Below, piece after piece: positions 36,257 to 45,956 of a stretch of DNA of 64,000 bases. The position numbers were made by a program, and so were the translations under genes. This DNA comes from Celeribacter neptunius (GTDB lineage Bacteria; Pseudomonadota; Alphaproteobacteria; Rhodobacterales; Rhodobacteraceae): assembly GCF_900113955.1 (NCBI RefSeq), contig NZ_FORH01000001.1:488395-552394 (forward strand). Direction: 5' to 3'. Position 1 is the stretch's first letter. Every line of letters begins with the position of its first letter. Under the pieces are notes generated by a model. The model was not told the origin of the DNA. It saw nothing but the letters and a program-made list of their open reading frames with translations, and ran no database searches.

Positions 36257-37167
36257 TGGCTTTTTCCGAGGAGTTCAAAACCCATCTCGCCTCCGGTGTC
36301 ACCACGCTCTGTCGCGCCTGGTCGCTCAGGCGGCGTGACGGCGTGGTCTATGGCTTCACCGATCACGACCGGGAGCTGCGTTTCGACGGGATGGTCTTCA
36401 AGGCCGATACCGGGCTCACGGCGCAGGCGCTGGAGCAATCCACCGGGCTCTCGGTGGACAATAGCGAGGCGCTGGGCGCGCTCACGGCGGCCTCCGTCAC
36501 CGAGGACGACATTCGCGCCGGGCGTTTCGATGGTGCCGAGATCCAATGCTGGCTGGTCAACTGGGCCGATGTCGGCCAGCGGGCGCTGTTGTTTCGGGGC
36601 AGATTCGGCGAGATCACCCGGGTCTCGGGCGGGTTTCGTGCCGAACTCAGGGGGCTGACCGAGGCGCTCAACCAGCCGCAGGGGCTGATCTATCAGAGCC
36701 AATGTTCCGCCATTCTCGGCGATGCCCGCTGTGGCGTGGCCCTCGACCAGCCCGGCTATTTCACCGAGATCGCCGTGGAAACGATGGAAAAGGGCAAGGT
36801 TTTCAGCTTTGCGGGTCTCGATGAATTCGACGACCGGTGGTTCGAACGTGGCCGGTTTCTGGTGCGGAGCGGCGCGGGTGAAGGGCTGATCGGGCTGATC
36901 AAGAACGACCGGCTTTCGGCCACGGGCCGCGTCATCGAGCTTTGGGAAGATCTGCGCGCCGATGTCCGGCCCGGCGATCTGATCCGCATCGAGGCGGGCT
37001 GTGACAAACGCGCCGCGACCTGTCGTCTGAAATTCGACAATTTCGCGAATTTTCGCGGCTTTCCGCATATCCCCGGCGAAGACTGGCTCGCCACCTATCC
37101 GGTCAAATCCGGCCAGAATGACGGTGGCAGCCTCTCGGGGAGCGGATCGCAAGAGGCATCGGGGTGA
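36256..37167 (+). CDS. GTA tail hub protein (g13), probable iron-sulfur protein
   Basis: A 303-residue DUF2163/phage BR0599-type hub protein. Four cysteines are placed as in RcGTA g13, where they hold an iron-sulfur cluster: YQSQCSAILGDARCG and EAGCDKRAATCRLKF. The ending NFANFRGFPHIPGEDW is characteristic. It sits in the baseplate above the megatron. It is intact and tightly coupled to g12 and g14. Confidence 0.9.
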   Translation: MAFSEEFKTHLASGVTTLCRAWSLRRRDGVVYGFTDHDRELRFDGMVFKADTGLTAQALEQSTGLSVDNSEALGALTAASVTEDDIRAGRFDGAEIQCWLVNWADVGQRALLFRGRFGEITRVSGGFRAELRGLTEALNQPQGLIYQSQCSAILGDARCGVALDQPGYFTEIAVETMEKGKVFSFAGLDEFDDRWFERGRFLVRSGAGEGLIGLIKNDRLSATGRVIELWEDLRADVRPGDLIRIEAGCDKRAATCRLKFDNFANFRGFPHIPGEDWLATYPVKSGQNDGGSLSGSGSQEASG

Positions 37168-37171
37168 GAAG

Positions 37172-37624
37172 ATGATGGATCAGCTTGTCCTTCACCATGC
37201 CCGCGACTGGCTCGGAACGCCGTACCGGCATCAGGCCTCCTGCAAAGGCGCGGGGGCCGATTGTCTCGGGCTTTTGCGCGGGGTCTGGCGCGAGCTCTAT
37301 GGTGCAGAGCCCGAAGCCGTGCCGGCCTATACCGCCGATTGGTCGGAGCCGCAGCACGACGAGCGGCTTTTGGCGGCGGCGATGCGCCATCTGATCCGCA
37401 AACCCTGCGCCGCGATGGCGCCGGGCGATGTGATCCTGTTTCGCATGCGCGCGGGCTCTGTGGCCAAACATCTCGGCATCCTTAGCGCAGGGGGCAGCGC
37501 GCCACGGTTCATCCATGCCTACAGCGGCCATGGGGTGATCGAGAATGCGCTCAGTGCGCCCTGGCGGCGGCGTGTGGCCGCCTGTTTCGCCTTTCCTCCA
37601 ATCACCGCAACCTCGGGGAGCTGA
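37172..37624 (+). CDS. GTA cell-wall peptidase, NlpC/P60 family (g14)
   Basis: About 150 residues with the NlpC/P60 catalytic Cys in GAGADCLGLLRGVWRE and His in SVAKHLGIL, plus FIHAYSGHGVIE. It is expected to cut recipient peptidoglycan during GTA attachment. Two adjacent ATGs (37172, 37175) are possible starts, 4 nt after the g13 stop. It is intact. Confidence 0.92.
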   Translation: MMDQLVLHHARDWLGTPYRHQASCKGAGADCLGLLRGVWRELYGAEPEAVPAYTADWSEPQHDERLLAAAMRHLIRKPCAAMAPGDVILFRMRAGSVAKHLGILSAGGSAPRFIHAYSGHGVIENALSAPWRRRVAACFAFPPITATSGS

Positions 37625-37627
37625 ACC

Positions 37628-40600
37628 ATGGCAACGATCGTGCTTTCTGCGGCGGGGGCCGCGCTCGGGGCCTCCGTCGGCGGCGGGGTGTTCGGCCTGT
37701 CCTCGGTGGTGATCGGCCGCGCCATCGGCGCCACCATCGGCCGGGCCATCGATCAGCGCCTGATGGGATCGGGCAGCCAGACGGTGGAGAGCGGCCGGGT
37801 CGAACGTTTTCGCCTCACCGGCGCTTCCGAGGGCACGGCGGTGGCACAGCTCTTTGGTCGGATGCGTATCGGCGGTCAGGTGATCTGGGCCACCCAGTTC
37901 AAGGAGCATGTGACGGCCAGCGGCGGTGGTGGCGGCAAGGGCGCGCCGAGCCGCCCGACGGTGGCCGAATACAGCTATTCCGTGTCTCTGGCCGTGGCGC
38001 TTTGCGAGGGCGAGATTTCCCGTGTCGGCCGGATCTGGGCCGACGGCAGCGAGATCGACCGAAGCGCGGTGACGCTTCGGGTCTACTCGGGGGCGGAAGA
38101 CCAGCAGCCGGATGCCAAGATCGAGGCTATCGAAGGCGCAGGCCAGGTGCCGGCCTATCGCGGCATTGCCTATGTCCTCTTCGAGGATCTGGATCTCACG
38201 CCCTTCGGCAACCGGGTGCCGCAATTCACCTTCGAGGTGATGCGCCCGGAGCAGGTCTTGAACCCGGGCGATACGGCGCGTGATCTCACCCATATCGTGC
38301 CCGCCGTGGCGATGATCCCGGGTACGGGCGAATATGCGCTGGCCACCACGCCGGTCTATGTCGGCGACGGGGCCGGGGTGACGCTCGCCTCGAACATGAA
38401 TTCGACCTCGGGTCAGCCGGATTTCACCACCTCCCTGGACGCCATGGTCGATGAGCTGCCGAATTGTCGCTCGACCTCTCTGGTGGTGTCCTGGTTCGGT
38501 TCCGATCTGCGGTGCGGGCAATGCGCGCTGCGGCCCAAGGTCGAACAGAAAGCGGTGGATGCCGCCAAGATGTCCTGGACGGTCTCCGGCGTGACCCGCA
38601 GCACGGCGGAGGCTTTGGCAAAGGATGCCGAGGGCCGGGTGATCTATGGCGGCACGCCGTCGGATCAATCCGTCATTCAGGCGATCAAGGCGCTGCACGC
38701 GGGCGGCCAGGAGGTGATGTTCTACCCGTTCATCCTGATGGATCAGGAGGCGGGCAACGGGCTCACCGATCCCTGGACCGGAGAGGCCGAACAACCGGCG
38801 TTGCCCTGGCGCGGGCGGATCACCACATCGCTGGCGCCGGGTGTCAGCGGCACGCCGGATGGTACGGCGGCAGCCGAGGCCGAGGTGGCGGCGTTTTTCG
38901 GCACGGCGCAGCTCGGCGATTTCACCGCCGCAGGCAATACGGTCAGCTATAGCGGCCCGGCGGAGTTCTCGTTTCGGCGGATGATCCTGCATTACGCCCA
39001 TCTCTGTGCGCTGGCCGGCGGGGTGGAGGCGTTTTGCATCGGCTCTGAATTGCGCGCGCTCACCCAGATCCGCGACGACAGCGGCTTTCCGGTGGTGGAT
39101 CAACTGATCGCCCTGGCCGCCGATGTGCGCGCCATCCTCGGCGCGGGATGCAAGATCACCTATGCCGCCGATTGGTCGGAATATTTCGGTTATCACAAGG
39201 GGGGAGACCTGTATTTCCATCTCGATCCCTTATGGGCCGATGACAATATCGATTTCATCGGCATCGACAATTACATGCCGCTCTCAGACTGGCGCGAGGG
39301 CGATGACCATGCCGATGCCAAGTGGGGCGCGATCTACAATCTCGACTACCTCAAAGCGAATATCGAGGGCGGCGAGGGCTTCGAGTGGTATTACGCCCAT
39401 CCGGAGCATAAGGCGGCGCAGATCCGCACGCCGATCACGGATGGGGCTTACGGTGAGGCCTGGGTCTGGCGCTACAAGGATATCCGCAGCTGGTGGCAGA
39501 ATGCCCATCACGAGCGCATCGCCGGGGTGCGCAGCGCCACACCCACCTCGTGGGAGCCGCAATCGAAACCGATCTGGTTCACCGAGCTGGGCTGTGCCGC
39601 CGTGGACAAGGGCACGAATGAGCCGAACAAGTTTCTCGATGCCAAAAGCTCCGAAAGCGCCCTGCCGGCCTATTCGACCGGGCGACGCGATGACTTTATC
39701 CAGATGCAGTATCTCCGCGCCATGCTCTCCTACTGGGGGGATGCGGCGCATAACCCGATCTCCGAGACCTATGCCGGGCCGATGATCGAGATGTCCCGCG
39801 CCCATGTCTGGGCCTGGGACGGGCGGCCTTACCCGGCCTTTCCCTCTGTGTCCTCGGTCTGGTCCGATGGTGAGAATTACGCCAGGGGGCATTGGCTCAA
39901 CGGTCGGAGCACGGCACGGTCGCTGGCCGATGTGGTCACCGAGATCTGTGCCCGTTCCGGGGTCACCGAGGTCGATACATCCGAGCTCTGGGGCGTGCTG
40001 CGCGGTTACCACGTGAACGACATTCAGGGCGCGCGCGCGGCTCTGCAGCCTTTGATGCTGGCCTATGGGTTCGAAGCGGTGGACCGCGAGGGGCGGCTCA
40101 GCTTCCGCTCCCGCACCGGCAAGCCCGGGTTTGCGCTGACCGAAGCGCAACTGGCCGAGAGCGAGGAGCTGGACGGTTTGCTCGAGCGCAGCCGGGCGCC
40201 GGAGGCGGAAGTGGCGGGACGCGTCCAGCTTACATTCGTCGATGCCGATGGCGATTATGCCGCGCGGTCCGAGGAGGCGATCTTCCCGGATGAGGAGAGC
40301 CGGCTTCTTTCACAGAGCGAGTTGCCGCTGGCGCTGACCCGGGCCGAAGGCCGGCAGGTGGTCGAACGCTGGCTCGCCGAATCCCGTGTCGCGCGCGACA
40401 GCGCACGCTTCTCGTTGCCGCTCTCGAAACTGCCCTATGGCGCCGGCGATGTGGTGAGCCTTGACACCGAGGCAGGCACGCTGCGCTACCGGATCGATCA
40501 TGCGACGCTCGGGGCGCAGCAGGACATCACTGCGGTCAGGGTGGAGCAAGAGATCTACACCCCCTCCGACGCGGTCGAGGAGGTGATCGAGGCCCAGCCT

Positions 40601-41569
40601 TTCGTCGCGCCCCTGCCGGTCTATCCGCTGTTTCTCGATCTGCCGCTGCTCAGCGGTGATGAGGTGCCGCACGCGCCGCATATCGGGGCTACGGCAAAGC
40701 CCTGGCCCGGATCGGCGGCTGTCTACAGTTCCGCCTCCGACAGTGGCTATGCGCTCAACACGCTGTTGCCGACATGGGCCACCATCGGGGTGACCGAGAC
40801 CGCGCTGGGCGGGGCGACACCCGGGCTCTGGGACCGTGGCGGGGCGCTTCGGGTCCGGCTCACCCGGGGCGAGCTCTCCTCCGCCGATCCTCTGGCGGTT
40901 CTGAACGGTGCCAATGTGGCGGCGATCGGGGATGGGACATCCGGCACTTGGGAGGTCCTGCAATTCGCCGAGGCCGAACTGGTGGGGCCGCAGATCTATG
41001 AGATTTCGCTGCGGCTCAGAGGGCAGGCGGGAACCGATGCGCTGGGCGAAGGTCTTCTGAACGGGGTGACGCCGGACTGGCCGGCGGGGTCGCGCTTTGT
41101 CTTGATCAATTCGGCCCTGCGTCAGATCGATCTGGCGCAATCGGCGCGCGGTCTTGCCCGGCACTACCGGATCGGACCTTCGGGGCGGAGCTATGAGGAC
41201 GCGAGCTATCAGCATCTTGTCGAGGCTTTCGATGGCGTCGGTCTGCGCCCCTATGCGCCGGCGCATCTGACGGCGCATAGCGGCGCTTCGGGGGAGATCG
41301 AACTGCGCTGGACCCGCCGCACCCGCATAGATGGCGACAGCTGGCAATCCGTCGAGGTGCCGCTGGGCGAGAGTTTCGAGCTTTACCTGATCCGGGTGGT
41401 GCAGGGCGGCAGCCTTCTGCGCGAGCTGACCACGGGCAGTCCGAACTGGACCTACACGGCGGCGCAGAAGGCGAGGGACGGCGTGGCGCCGCCCTATGAA
41501 ATCCATGTGGCCCAGATGTCCGAGAGCTTCGGCCCGGGGCTGTTCCGAAAGGTCGAGATCAATGTGTGA
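37628..41569 (+). CDS. GTA baseplate megatron, host-specificity protein (g15)
   Basis: A very long protein of 1313 residues with no interruption. An N-terminal hydrophobic Gly/Ala segment (AAGAALGASVGGGVFGLSSVVIG) is followed by tail-hub domains and a glycoside-hydrolase-like TIM barrel at about 430-740 (KITYAADWSEYFGY, WADDNIDFIGIDNYMPLSDWREG, IWFTELGCAAVDKG). Further tail-tip domains run to the C-terminus. In RcGTA it forms the baseplate tip that contacts and pierces the recipient envelope. Full length argues that the cluster was functional recently. Confidence 0.93.
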   Translation: MATIVLSAAGAALGASVGGGVFGLSSVVIGRAIGATIGRAIDQRLMGSGSQTVESGRVERFRLTGASEGTAVAQLFGRMRIGGQVIWATQFKEHVTASGGGGGKGAPSRPTVAEYSYSVSLAVALCEGEISRVGRIWADGSEIDRSAVTLRVYSGAEDQQPDAKIEAIEGAGQVPAYRGIAYVLFEDLDLTPFGNRVPQFTFEVMRPEQVLNPGDTARDLTHIVPAVAMIPGTGEYALATTPVYVGDGAGVTLASNMNSTSGQPDFTTSLDAMVDELPNCRSTSLVVSWFGSDLRCGQCALRPKVEQKAVDAAKMSWTVSGVTRSTAEALAKDAEGRVIYGGTPSDQSVIQAIKALHAGGQEVMFYPFILMDQEAGNGLTDPWTGEAEQPALPWRGRITTSLAPGVSGTPDGTAAAEAEVAAFFGTAQLGDFTAAGNTVSYSGPAEFSFRRMILHYAHLCALAGGVEAFCIGSELRALTQIRDDSGFPVVDQLIALAADVRAILGAGCKITYAADWSEYFGYHKGGDLYFHLDPLWADDNIDFIGIDNYMPLSDWREGDDHADAKWGAIYNLDYLKANIEGGEGFEWYYAHPEHKAAQIRTPITDGAYGEAWVWRYKDIRSWWQNAHHERIAGVRSATPTSWEPQSKPIWFTELGCAAVDKGTNEPNKFLDAKSSESALPAYSTGRRDDFIQMQYLRAMLSYWGDAAHNPISETYAGPMIEMSRAHVWAWDGRPYPAFPSVSSVWSDGENYARGHWLNGRSTARSLADVVTEICARSGVTEVDTSELWGVLRGYHVNDIQGARAALQPLMLAYGFEAVDREGRLSFRSRTGKPGFALTEAQLAESEELDGLLERSRAPEAEVAGRVQLTFVDADGDYAARSEEAIFPDEESRLLSQSELPLALTRAEGRQVVERWLAESRVARDSARFSLPLSKLPYGAGDVVSLDTEAGTLRYRIDHATLGAQQDITAVRVEQEIYTPSDAVEEVIEAQPFVAPLPVYPLFLDLPLLSGDEVPHAPHIGATAKPWPGSAAVYSSASDSGYALNTLLPTWATIGVTETALGGATPGLWDRGGALRVRLTRGELSSADPLAVLNGANVAAIGDGTSGTWEVLQFAEAELVGPQIYEISLRLRGQAGTDALGEGLLNGVTPDWPAGSRFVLINSALRQIDLAQSARGLARHYRIGPSGRSYEDASYQHLVEAFDGVGLRPYAPAHLTAHSGASGEIELRWTRRTRIDGDSWQSVEVPLGESFELYLIRVVQGGSLLRELTTGSPNWTYTAAQKARDGVAPPYEIHVAQMSESFGPGLFRKVEINV

Positions 41570-41608
41570 GACGAAGATGCGTGAGGAATACCATGAAGGA
41601 GAAGGGGC

Positions 41609-42322
41609 ATGAGTAACACCAGCCGTTTCGCCCTGCCGCTGCTGGAGGCGGCGCAGGCCCAGAAACATGTCACCGTGAACGAGGCGCTGGCCCGCATCGA
41701 CGGGGTGATTCAGCTCAGCCTGCGATCCGTGGCGGACAACACCCCGCCGCTGACGCCGCAGGAGGGAGAGGTTTACGGTGTCGGCGCGGCACCGGTCAAT
41801 GATTGGGCCGGGCAGGCGGGCATGATCGCGCTCTATCTGAACGGTGGCTGGGTCTTTGTGGCGCCCGCGCTGGGCCTGCGGGCCTATGTCACCGATCAGG
41901 CGGGCTGGGCCGCCTATGATGGGGCAGGGTGGCAACTCGGGGCGCAAACGCTCTCCGTTCATGGTGCCGGCATGGTGATGAAAGTGATCGAGATCGATCA
42001 TGCGATCAGCGCCGGGGCCAGCTCGGCTGTCAGCTTTGCGCTGCCGGGGCAATCCGTGGTCTTTGGTGTCACCGGGCGGGTGCTCTCCGACATCACCGGT
42101 GCCGGGCTGACCGGGTTTTCGCTCGGCGTCGCCGCCTCTTCCAATCGCTACGGCTCCGGCCTCTCGACCGTGCAGGGCAGCTGGCTTCGGGGCCTCACCG
42201 GCACGCCTTTGACCTATTACGCCTCGGAGGATCTGATCCTCACTGGCGAGGGCGGCGATTTCAGCGGCGGAACGATCCGGCTCGCCGTGCATTGTGCACA
42301 GTTCTCCCTGCCGTCGGAGTGA
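41609..42322 (+). CDS. DUF2793 protein at the end of the GTA cluster
   Basis: A 237-residue protein with the DUF2793 opening (LPLLEAAQAQKHVTVNEALARIDGVIQLSL, then PPLTPQEGEVYGVG). The C-terminal half (about 125-237) is a beta-rich, Ser/Gly-rich domain that looks like a receptor-binding or spike module. It commonly follows g15 in Roseobacter GTA clusters. Its place in the particle is inferred. It lies 39 nt after g15, with AAGGAGAAGGGGC before the ATG. Confidence 0.82.
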   Translation: MSNTSRFALPLLEAAQAQKHVTVNEALARIDGVIQLSLRSVADNTPPLTPQEGEVYGVGAAPVNDWAGQAGMIALYLNGGWVFVAPALGLRAYVTDQAGWAAYDGAGWQLGAQTLSVHGAGMVMKVIEIDHAISAGASSAVSFALPGQSVVFGVTGRVLSDITGAGLTGFSLGVAASSNRYGSGLSTVQGSWLRGLTGTPLTYYASEDLILTGEGGDFSGGTIRLAVHCAQFSLPSE

Positions 42323-42451
42323 GCGTTTGCGTAGGGAGGGAGTTCGTCGTTCACGGCGCTCGCACAGCCTGGTGTGCGGGGTTTTTCGCCGCTCTCCCCT
42401 TGTGCTTTGGCAATTGGACCTATCTATAGTATTCTCTCGGAAAAAGAGGAC

Positions 42452-43285
42452 ATGGATATGGCCAAGACCCGCACCACTTTGAAAGAACTCGACCCCGTCT
42501 GGAGCCAGGTCGTCTCCGAGGCGCGTGCCGCTGTGGCCGCCGAGCCGCTCCTGGGCGGGCTGGTGCATGCCTGTATCCTGCATCACGAAACGCTCGAGGA
42601 TGCGCTGGCCTACCGGATCGCGCAAAAGCTCGCCTCGCCCGAGATGTCGGAACAGCTCATCCGTGAAATCGCCGATGATGCCTATGCCGGTGATCCGAGC
42701 CTCGCGGAGGCCGCGCGGGCCGATATCGCCGCCGTGTTCGACCGTGACCCGGCCTGCCATCGCTACATTCAGCCTCTGTTGTATTTCAAAGGCTTCCAGG
42801 CGATTCAGGCGCATCGCGTTGCGAACTGGCTGTGGCGCGAAGGACGCAAGGATCTGGCCTATTTCTTCCAGATGCGCATGTCGGAGCAATTCTCTGTCGA
42901 TATCCATCCGGCCTGCCGCATCGGCAAGGGGCTGTTCCTGGACCACGCCCATGCACTGGTGTTCGGTGAGACCGCCGTCATCGGCGACAATGTCTCGATC
43001 CTGCATGACGTGACCTTGGGCGGCACCGGCAAGGAGGACGAGGATCGTCATCCCAAGATCGGTGATGGCGTGTTGATCGGCGCCGGTGCCAAGGTGCTCG
43101 GCAATATCAAGATCGGCTGCTGCTCGCGGGTTGCCGCCGGCTCGGTCGTGCTCTCCGACGTGCCGCCGGCCACCACGGTCGCGGGCGTGCCCGCGCGGGT
43201 CGTTGGCGAAGCCGGCTGTTCGCAGCCTTCCGTGTCGATGAACCAGCTCATCGGCGCGCGGGCGGGCGACGACAAGGCCACCTAA
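42452..43285 (+). CDS. cysE: Serine O-acetyltransferase
   Basis: A 277-residue enzyme. The N-terminal helical domain (LDPVWSQVVSEARAAVAAEP) is followed by the left-handed beta-helix with FLDHAHALVFGETAVIGDNVSILHDVTLGGTGK and GAGAKVLGNIKIG. It makes O-acetylserine for cysteine synthesis. ATG 42452 follows AAAGAGGA; ATG 42458 is possible. It is the usual right-hand neighbour of GTA clusters in Rhodobacterales. A strong terminator follows. Confidence 0.96.
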   Translation: MDMAKTRTTLKELDPVWSQVVSEARAAVAAEPLLGGLVHACILHHETLEDALAYRIAQKLASPEMSEQLIREIADDAYAGDPSLAEAARADIAAVFDRDPACHRYIQPLLYFKGFQAIQAHRVANWLWREGRKDLAYFFQMRMSEQFSVDIHPACRIGKGLFLDHAHALVFGETAVIGDNVSILHDVTLGGTGKEDEDRHPKIGDGVLIGAGAKVLGNIKIGCCSRVAAGSVVLSDVPPATTVAGVPARVVGEAGCSQPSVSMNQLIGARAGDDKAT

Positions 43286-43351
43286 AGGCCTTCCGAGATC
43301 CGTCTCTGGATCGCAGCCTGTAAGTCGCAGCCTCAAAACCGCAGAAATTCC

Positions 43352-43386
43352 TGCCCCCATCGCTCTGCGGTGGGGGTATTTTTCTC
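43352..43386 (+). terminator. Intrinsic terminator after cysE
   Basis: Stem CCCCCA / TGGGGG around a TCGCTCTGCGG loop, followed by TATTTTTCTC. Confidence 0.8.
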
Positions 43387-43406
43387 GGCAGGTGCATTGG
43401 CCCGCA

Positions 43407-43751
43407 TCACGCGGCGAGGGTCACCAGCTCGTCATAGGCCTCGAGCGCCTTGATCCCGTACATATAGGACGGCCCGCCGCCCATCAGGATCGCCACGCCG
43501 ACGGTCTCGGCGATCTCTTCGCGGGAGGCGCCTGCGTCGATCGAGGCTTTGACGTGAAAGCCGATGCAATTCATGCATTGCTTGGTGATGCCGATCGCCA
43601 GGGCTTGCAATTCCTTGTGTTTCACCGGAATGGCGCCCTCGGCCATGGCGCCGACATGCAGCGCGTGAAAACCGTCCCCCACGGCGGGGAGCTCTGTGCC
43701 GAAATCGCCCATGGCGTTTTGCACCGTTTCAAGTTCTTTTGCCCAGCTCAT
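43407..43751 (-). CDS. Carboxymuconolactone-decarboxylase/AhpD-family protein
   Basis: About 114 residues with the redox motif CMNC followed by IGFHVKASIDAGASREEIAETVGVAILMGGGPSYMYG. The CxxC with a nearby His is typical of AhpD-like alkylhydroperoxidases, which reduce peroxides through a thiol relay. The physiological partner is unknown. ATG 43751 follows AAAGGAGG; an in-frame GTG at 43769 is possible. It is a single gene, convergent with cysE. Confidence 0.88.
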   Translation of the reverse strand: MSWAKELETVQNAMGDFGTELPAVGDGFHALHVGAMAEGAIPVKHKELQALAIGITKQCMNCIGFHVKASIDAGASREEIAETVGVAILMGGGPSYMYGIKALEAYDELVTLAA

Positions 43752-43918
43752 GATATCCTCCTTTGCCACTGGGTGTGGCTGATCGCTGTGCCAGAGATTT
43801 GTCCAAAGACAGTGTCAGTTTAGCATGATGGGCCGGGCGGCGCCTATGAGGCGGATCAGATGGGCCAGAAGATTGATCTGTGGAGTGACCAGTATATTGG
43901 GGCGGATGAGGGCTCTGG

Positions 43919-43954
43919 AAAAGCCCCACGCGCCTGAGGCGGTGGGGCTTTCTG
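43919..43954. terminator. Terminator of the DUF1127-like gene
   Basis: Stem AAAGCCCCAC / GTGGGGCTTT with a GC-rich loop, directly past the stop of the minus-strand gene. Confidence 0.8.
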
Positions 43955-43962
43955 GCGTTTGA

Positions 43963-44190
43963 TCAGAACCGGTCATGCAGGTTGGGGCGCGCCTGCGCCC
44001 GCAGGGGCGGCAGGCCGATGTCGCGCCTCAGATGATCCGAGAGCACGATGGAGGGCGGCGGGCGTTTGGCCCGGAGCATGGCGCGCAACACCCGCAGCAG
44101 CACGGCCCAGATGCCGTAATTGGCGATCACGGTGTGGATATGAAGACGCGGAAAATCCCCCCGCGCCGGGGTGGTGTAATAGTTTGTCAT
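43963..44190 (-). CDS. Small DUF1127-like protein
   Basis: A 75-residue basic protein. A hydrophobic middle (HTVIANYGIWAVLLRVLRAMLRAKRPPP) is followed by LSDHLRRDIGLPPL, which matches the L(S/D)xxLxxDIG core of DUF1127 (YjiS-like) proteins. Such small basic proteins have been linked to RNA turnover and to phosphate or carbon metabolism in alphaproteobacteria; here the role is unknown. It has its own terminator, and a second small frame with a strong ribosome site lies upstream. Confidence 0.7.
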   Translation of the reverse strand: MTNYYTTPARGDFPRLHIHTVIANYGIWAVLLRVLRAMLRAKRPPPSIVLSDHLRRDIGLPPLRAQARPNLHDRF

Positions 44191-44323
44191 GATATCAATC
44201 TCTTGCGGGGGAACCGCAGAGCCTGTTTTGTCAGTTTTTAGAAAAGGGCAGAGGCGAAAAGATGCGCTCGATCAGAGCGGATTCTGTGTCAGGACTGCCG
44301 GGAGGGGATGCGGGACGGGCGGG

Positions 44324-44401
44324 TTATCCGCGACGTCGGTGCGATCCGGTCTGAACGGAATGACCAAACGTAAAGGTGGTCTGAGTATATGCAGTCATCA
44401 T
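44324..44401 (-). CDS. Candidate 25-residue small protein or leader peptide
   Basis: Two tandem ATGs (44401, 44398) follow a strong AAGGAGG site on the minus strand and open a frame beginning MMTAYTQTTFTFGHS that ends RRRG at a TAA (44324). The start resembles the N-terminus of DUF1127-type proteins, so it could be a truncated member of that family, a leader of the DUF1127-like gene 134 nt downstream, or a real small protein. The remaining parts of 44191-44603 show nothing else that I can support. Confidence 0.4.
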   Translation of the reverse strand: MMTAYTQTTFTFGHSVQTGSHRRRG

Positions 44402-44534
44402 TACGCCTCCTTCGTCAGTTCCGGTTTCAGATGTGCAGAAATTAGCCAGCCGCGGCCATTTCACCAAGGGAAAAGATTTCGACAGACATGACCGTGGCGG
44501 ATTTGCATCAAAGGCGGTTTGCGCAGGCGCAAAA

Positions 44535-44570
44535 GAAAACCCCGCCGGAGGGGCGGGGCTTTTGGGTTTT
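44535..44570 (-). terminator. Intrinsic terminator of the pdh operon
   Basis: Stem CCCCGCC / GGCGGGG with flanking A/T runs (AAAAGAAAA on the plus strand), about 35-70 nt past the pdhC stop on the minus strand. Confidence 0.8.
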
Positions 44571-44603
44571 GTGTTGGTTCTGAAACGGATCAGGCCGATT
44601 ATA

Positions 44604-45944
44604 TCAGGCCAGCATCGCCACCGGGTTTTCGAGATTGTCGACGATGGCTTTCAACAGGTTGGCGCCCACCGCGCCGTCGATCACCCGGTGATCCACCGAC
44701 ATGGTGACGGACATCACGGTCGCGACCTTGATCTCGCCGTCTTCGCCAATAACCGGTTTCTTGACGCCCGCGCCAACGGCGAGGATGCCGGCATGCGGCG
44801 GGTTCACGATGGCGTCGAAATTATCGATGCCAAACATGCCCAGGTTCGAGATGGCAAAGCTGCCGCCCTGATACTCATGCGGTGCAAGCTTGCGGTCGCG
44901 GGCGCGGTGGGCCAGGTCCTTCATCTCTTTGGAGAGGGCCGAGAGCGACTTCATATCGGCATCCTTGAGCACCGGGGTGAACAGCCCGCCTTCGATTGCG
45001 ACCGCCACGGCCACATCCGAGGGTTTCAGTTGCAGCACCCGGTCGCCGGCCCAGACGGCATTGGCCTCGGGGACCTCTTGCAGAGCGTTGGCGACGGCCT
45101 TGATGATGAAATCATTGACCGAGAGCTTGACGCCCTTGCCGGAGAGCTGGTGGTTCAACTCGCCGCGGAATTTCAAGAGCGCGTCGATGTTGATGTCGCG
45201 GCGCAGGTAGAAATGCGGGATGGTCTGTTTTGCCTCGGAAAGACGTGCGGCGATGGTCTTGCGCATGCCGTCGAGCTTGACCTCTTCGAAGTCGCGGCCC
45301 TCGTACATCTTGAGCACGGTCTCGGTCGAGGGACCGGTCGGCGCTGCAGCAGCAGCCGGAGCGCTCGCGGGCGCGGCTGCGGCGGCTTTCGGCGCTTCGG
45401 CCTTGGGGGCGGCGGTGGCGCTTTCCACATCCGCTTTCACGATGCGGCCTTTCGGACCGGAGCCCTTGATCGCCGTGAGATCCAGACCTTTCTGGGCGGC
45501 GATACGACGGGCGAGCGGCGAGGCAAAGAGACGCTCGCCAGAGGCGGCCACGGGGGCGGCCGGCGCGGGCGCTGCCGGAGCGGCGGCGGGTGCAGCAGCT
45601 TCGGCTTTCGGCGCGTCCGCAGCGGCGGCAGGAGCTGGGGATGCGGCTGGGGATGCGGCGGGGCCGGCTTTGCCTGCGGTCTCGACCGCAGAGGCATCCT
45701 CGCCCTCTTCCAGCAGGACAGCGATCACATCGTTGACCTTCACGCCTTCGGTGCCCTCGGCCACGATGATCTTGCCCATCACGCCTTCGTCCACGGCTTC
45801 GAATTCCATCGTCGCCTTGTCGGTCTCGATCTCGGCGATCACGTCGCCCGATGAGATCTCGTCGCCTTCCTTGACGAGCCATTTCGCCAGCGTGCCTTCC
45901 TCCATGGTCGGAGACAGGGCGGGCATCAAAAGTTCAATAGCCAT
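44604..45944 (-). CDS. pdhC: Pyruvate dehydrogenase E2, dihydrolipoamide acetyltransferase
   Basis: A 446-residue protein: lipoyl domain 1-80 with lipoyl lysine in [11 protein letters not shown] (Lys43), a long Ala/Pro linker, a subunit-binding domain at about 140-175 ([33 protein letters not shown]), and a catalytic domain with DHRVIDG near the C-terminus. It transfers acetyl groups to CoA in the PDH complex. It is the last gene of pdhA-pdhB-pdhC. Its lipoyl domain is nearly identical to the one fused to PdhB. Confidence 0.96.
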   Translation of the reverse strand: MAIELLMPALSPTMEEGTLAKWLVKEGDEISSGDVIAEIETDKATMEFEAVDEGVMGKIIVAEGTEGVKVNDVIAVLLEEGEDASAVETAGKAGPAASPAASPAPAAAADAPKAEAAAPAAAPAAPAPAAPVAASGERLFASPLARRIAAQKGLDLTAIKGSGPKGRIVKADVESATAAPKAEAPKAAAAAPASAPAAAAAPTGPSTETVLKMYEGRDFEEVKLDGMRKTIAARLSEAKQTIPHFYLRRDINIDALLKFRGELNHQLSGKGVKLSVNDFIIKAVANALQEVPEANAVWAGDRVLQLKPSDVAVAVAIEGGLFTPVLKDADMKSLSALSKEMKDLAHRARDRKLAPHEYQGGSFAISNLGMFGIDNFDAIVNPPHAGILAVGAGVKKPVIGEDGEIKVATVMSVTMSVDHRVIDGAVGANLLKAIVDNLENPVAMLA

Positions 45945-45956
45945 ATCGGGGTCTCC

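Noticed and set aside
37103-39220. Minus-strand open frame of 705 codons opposite g14-g15
   Set aside because: Shadow of g14/g15 codon bias; no ribosome site, no recognisable fold.
40310-43360. Minus-strand open frame of 1016 codons opposite g15, the DUF2793 gene and cysE
   Set aside because: Its translation is Arg/His/Gly-rich without domain patterns, while the plus strand encodes clear GTA and CysE proteins. It follows from high-GC third positions.
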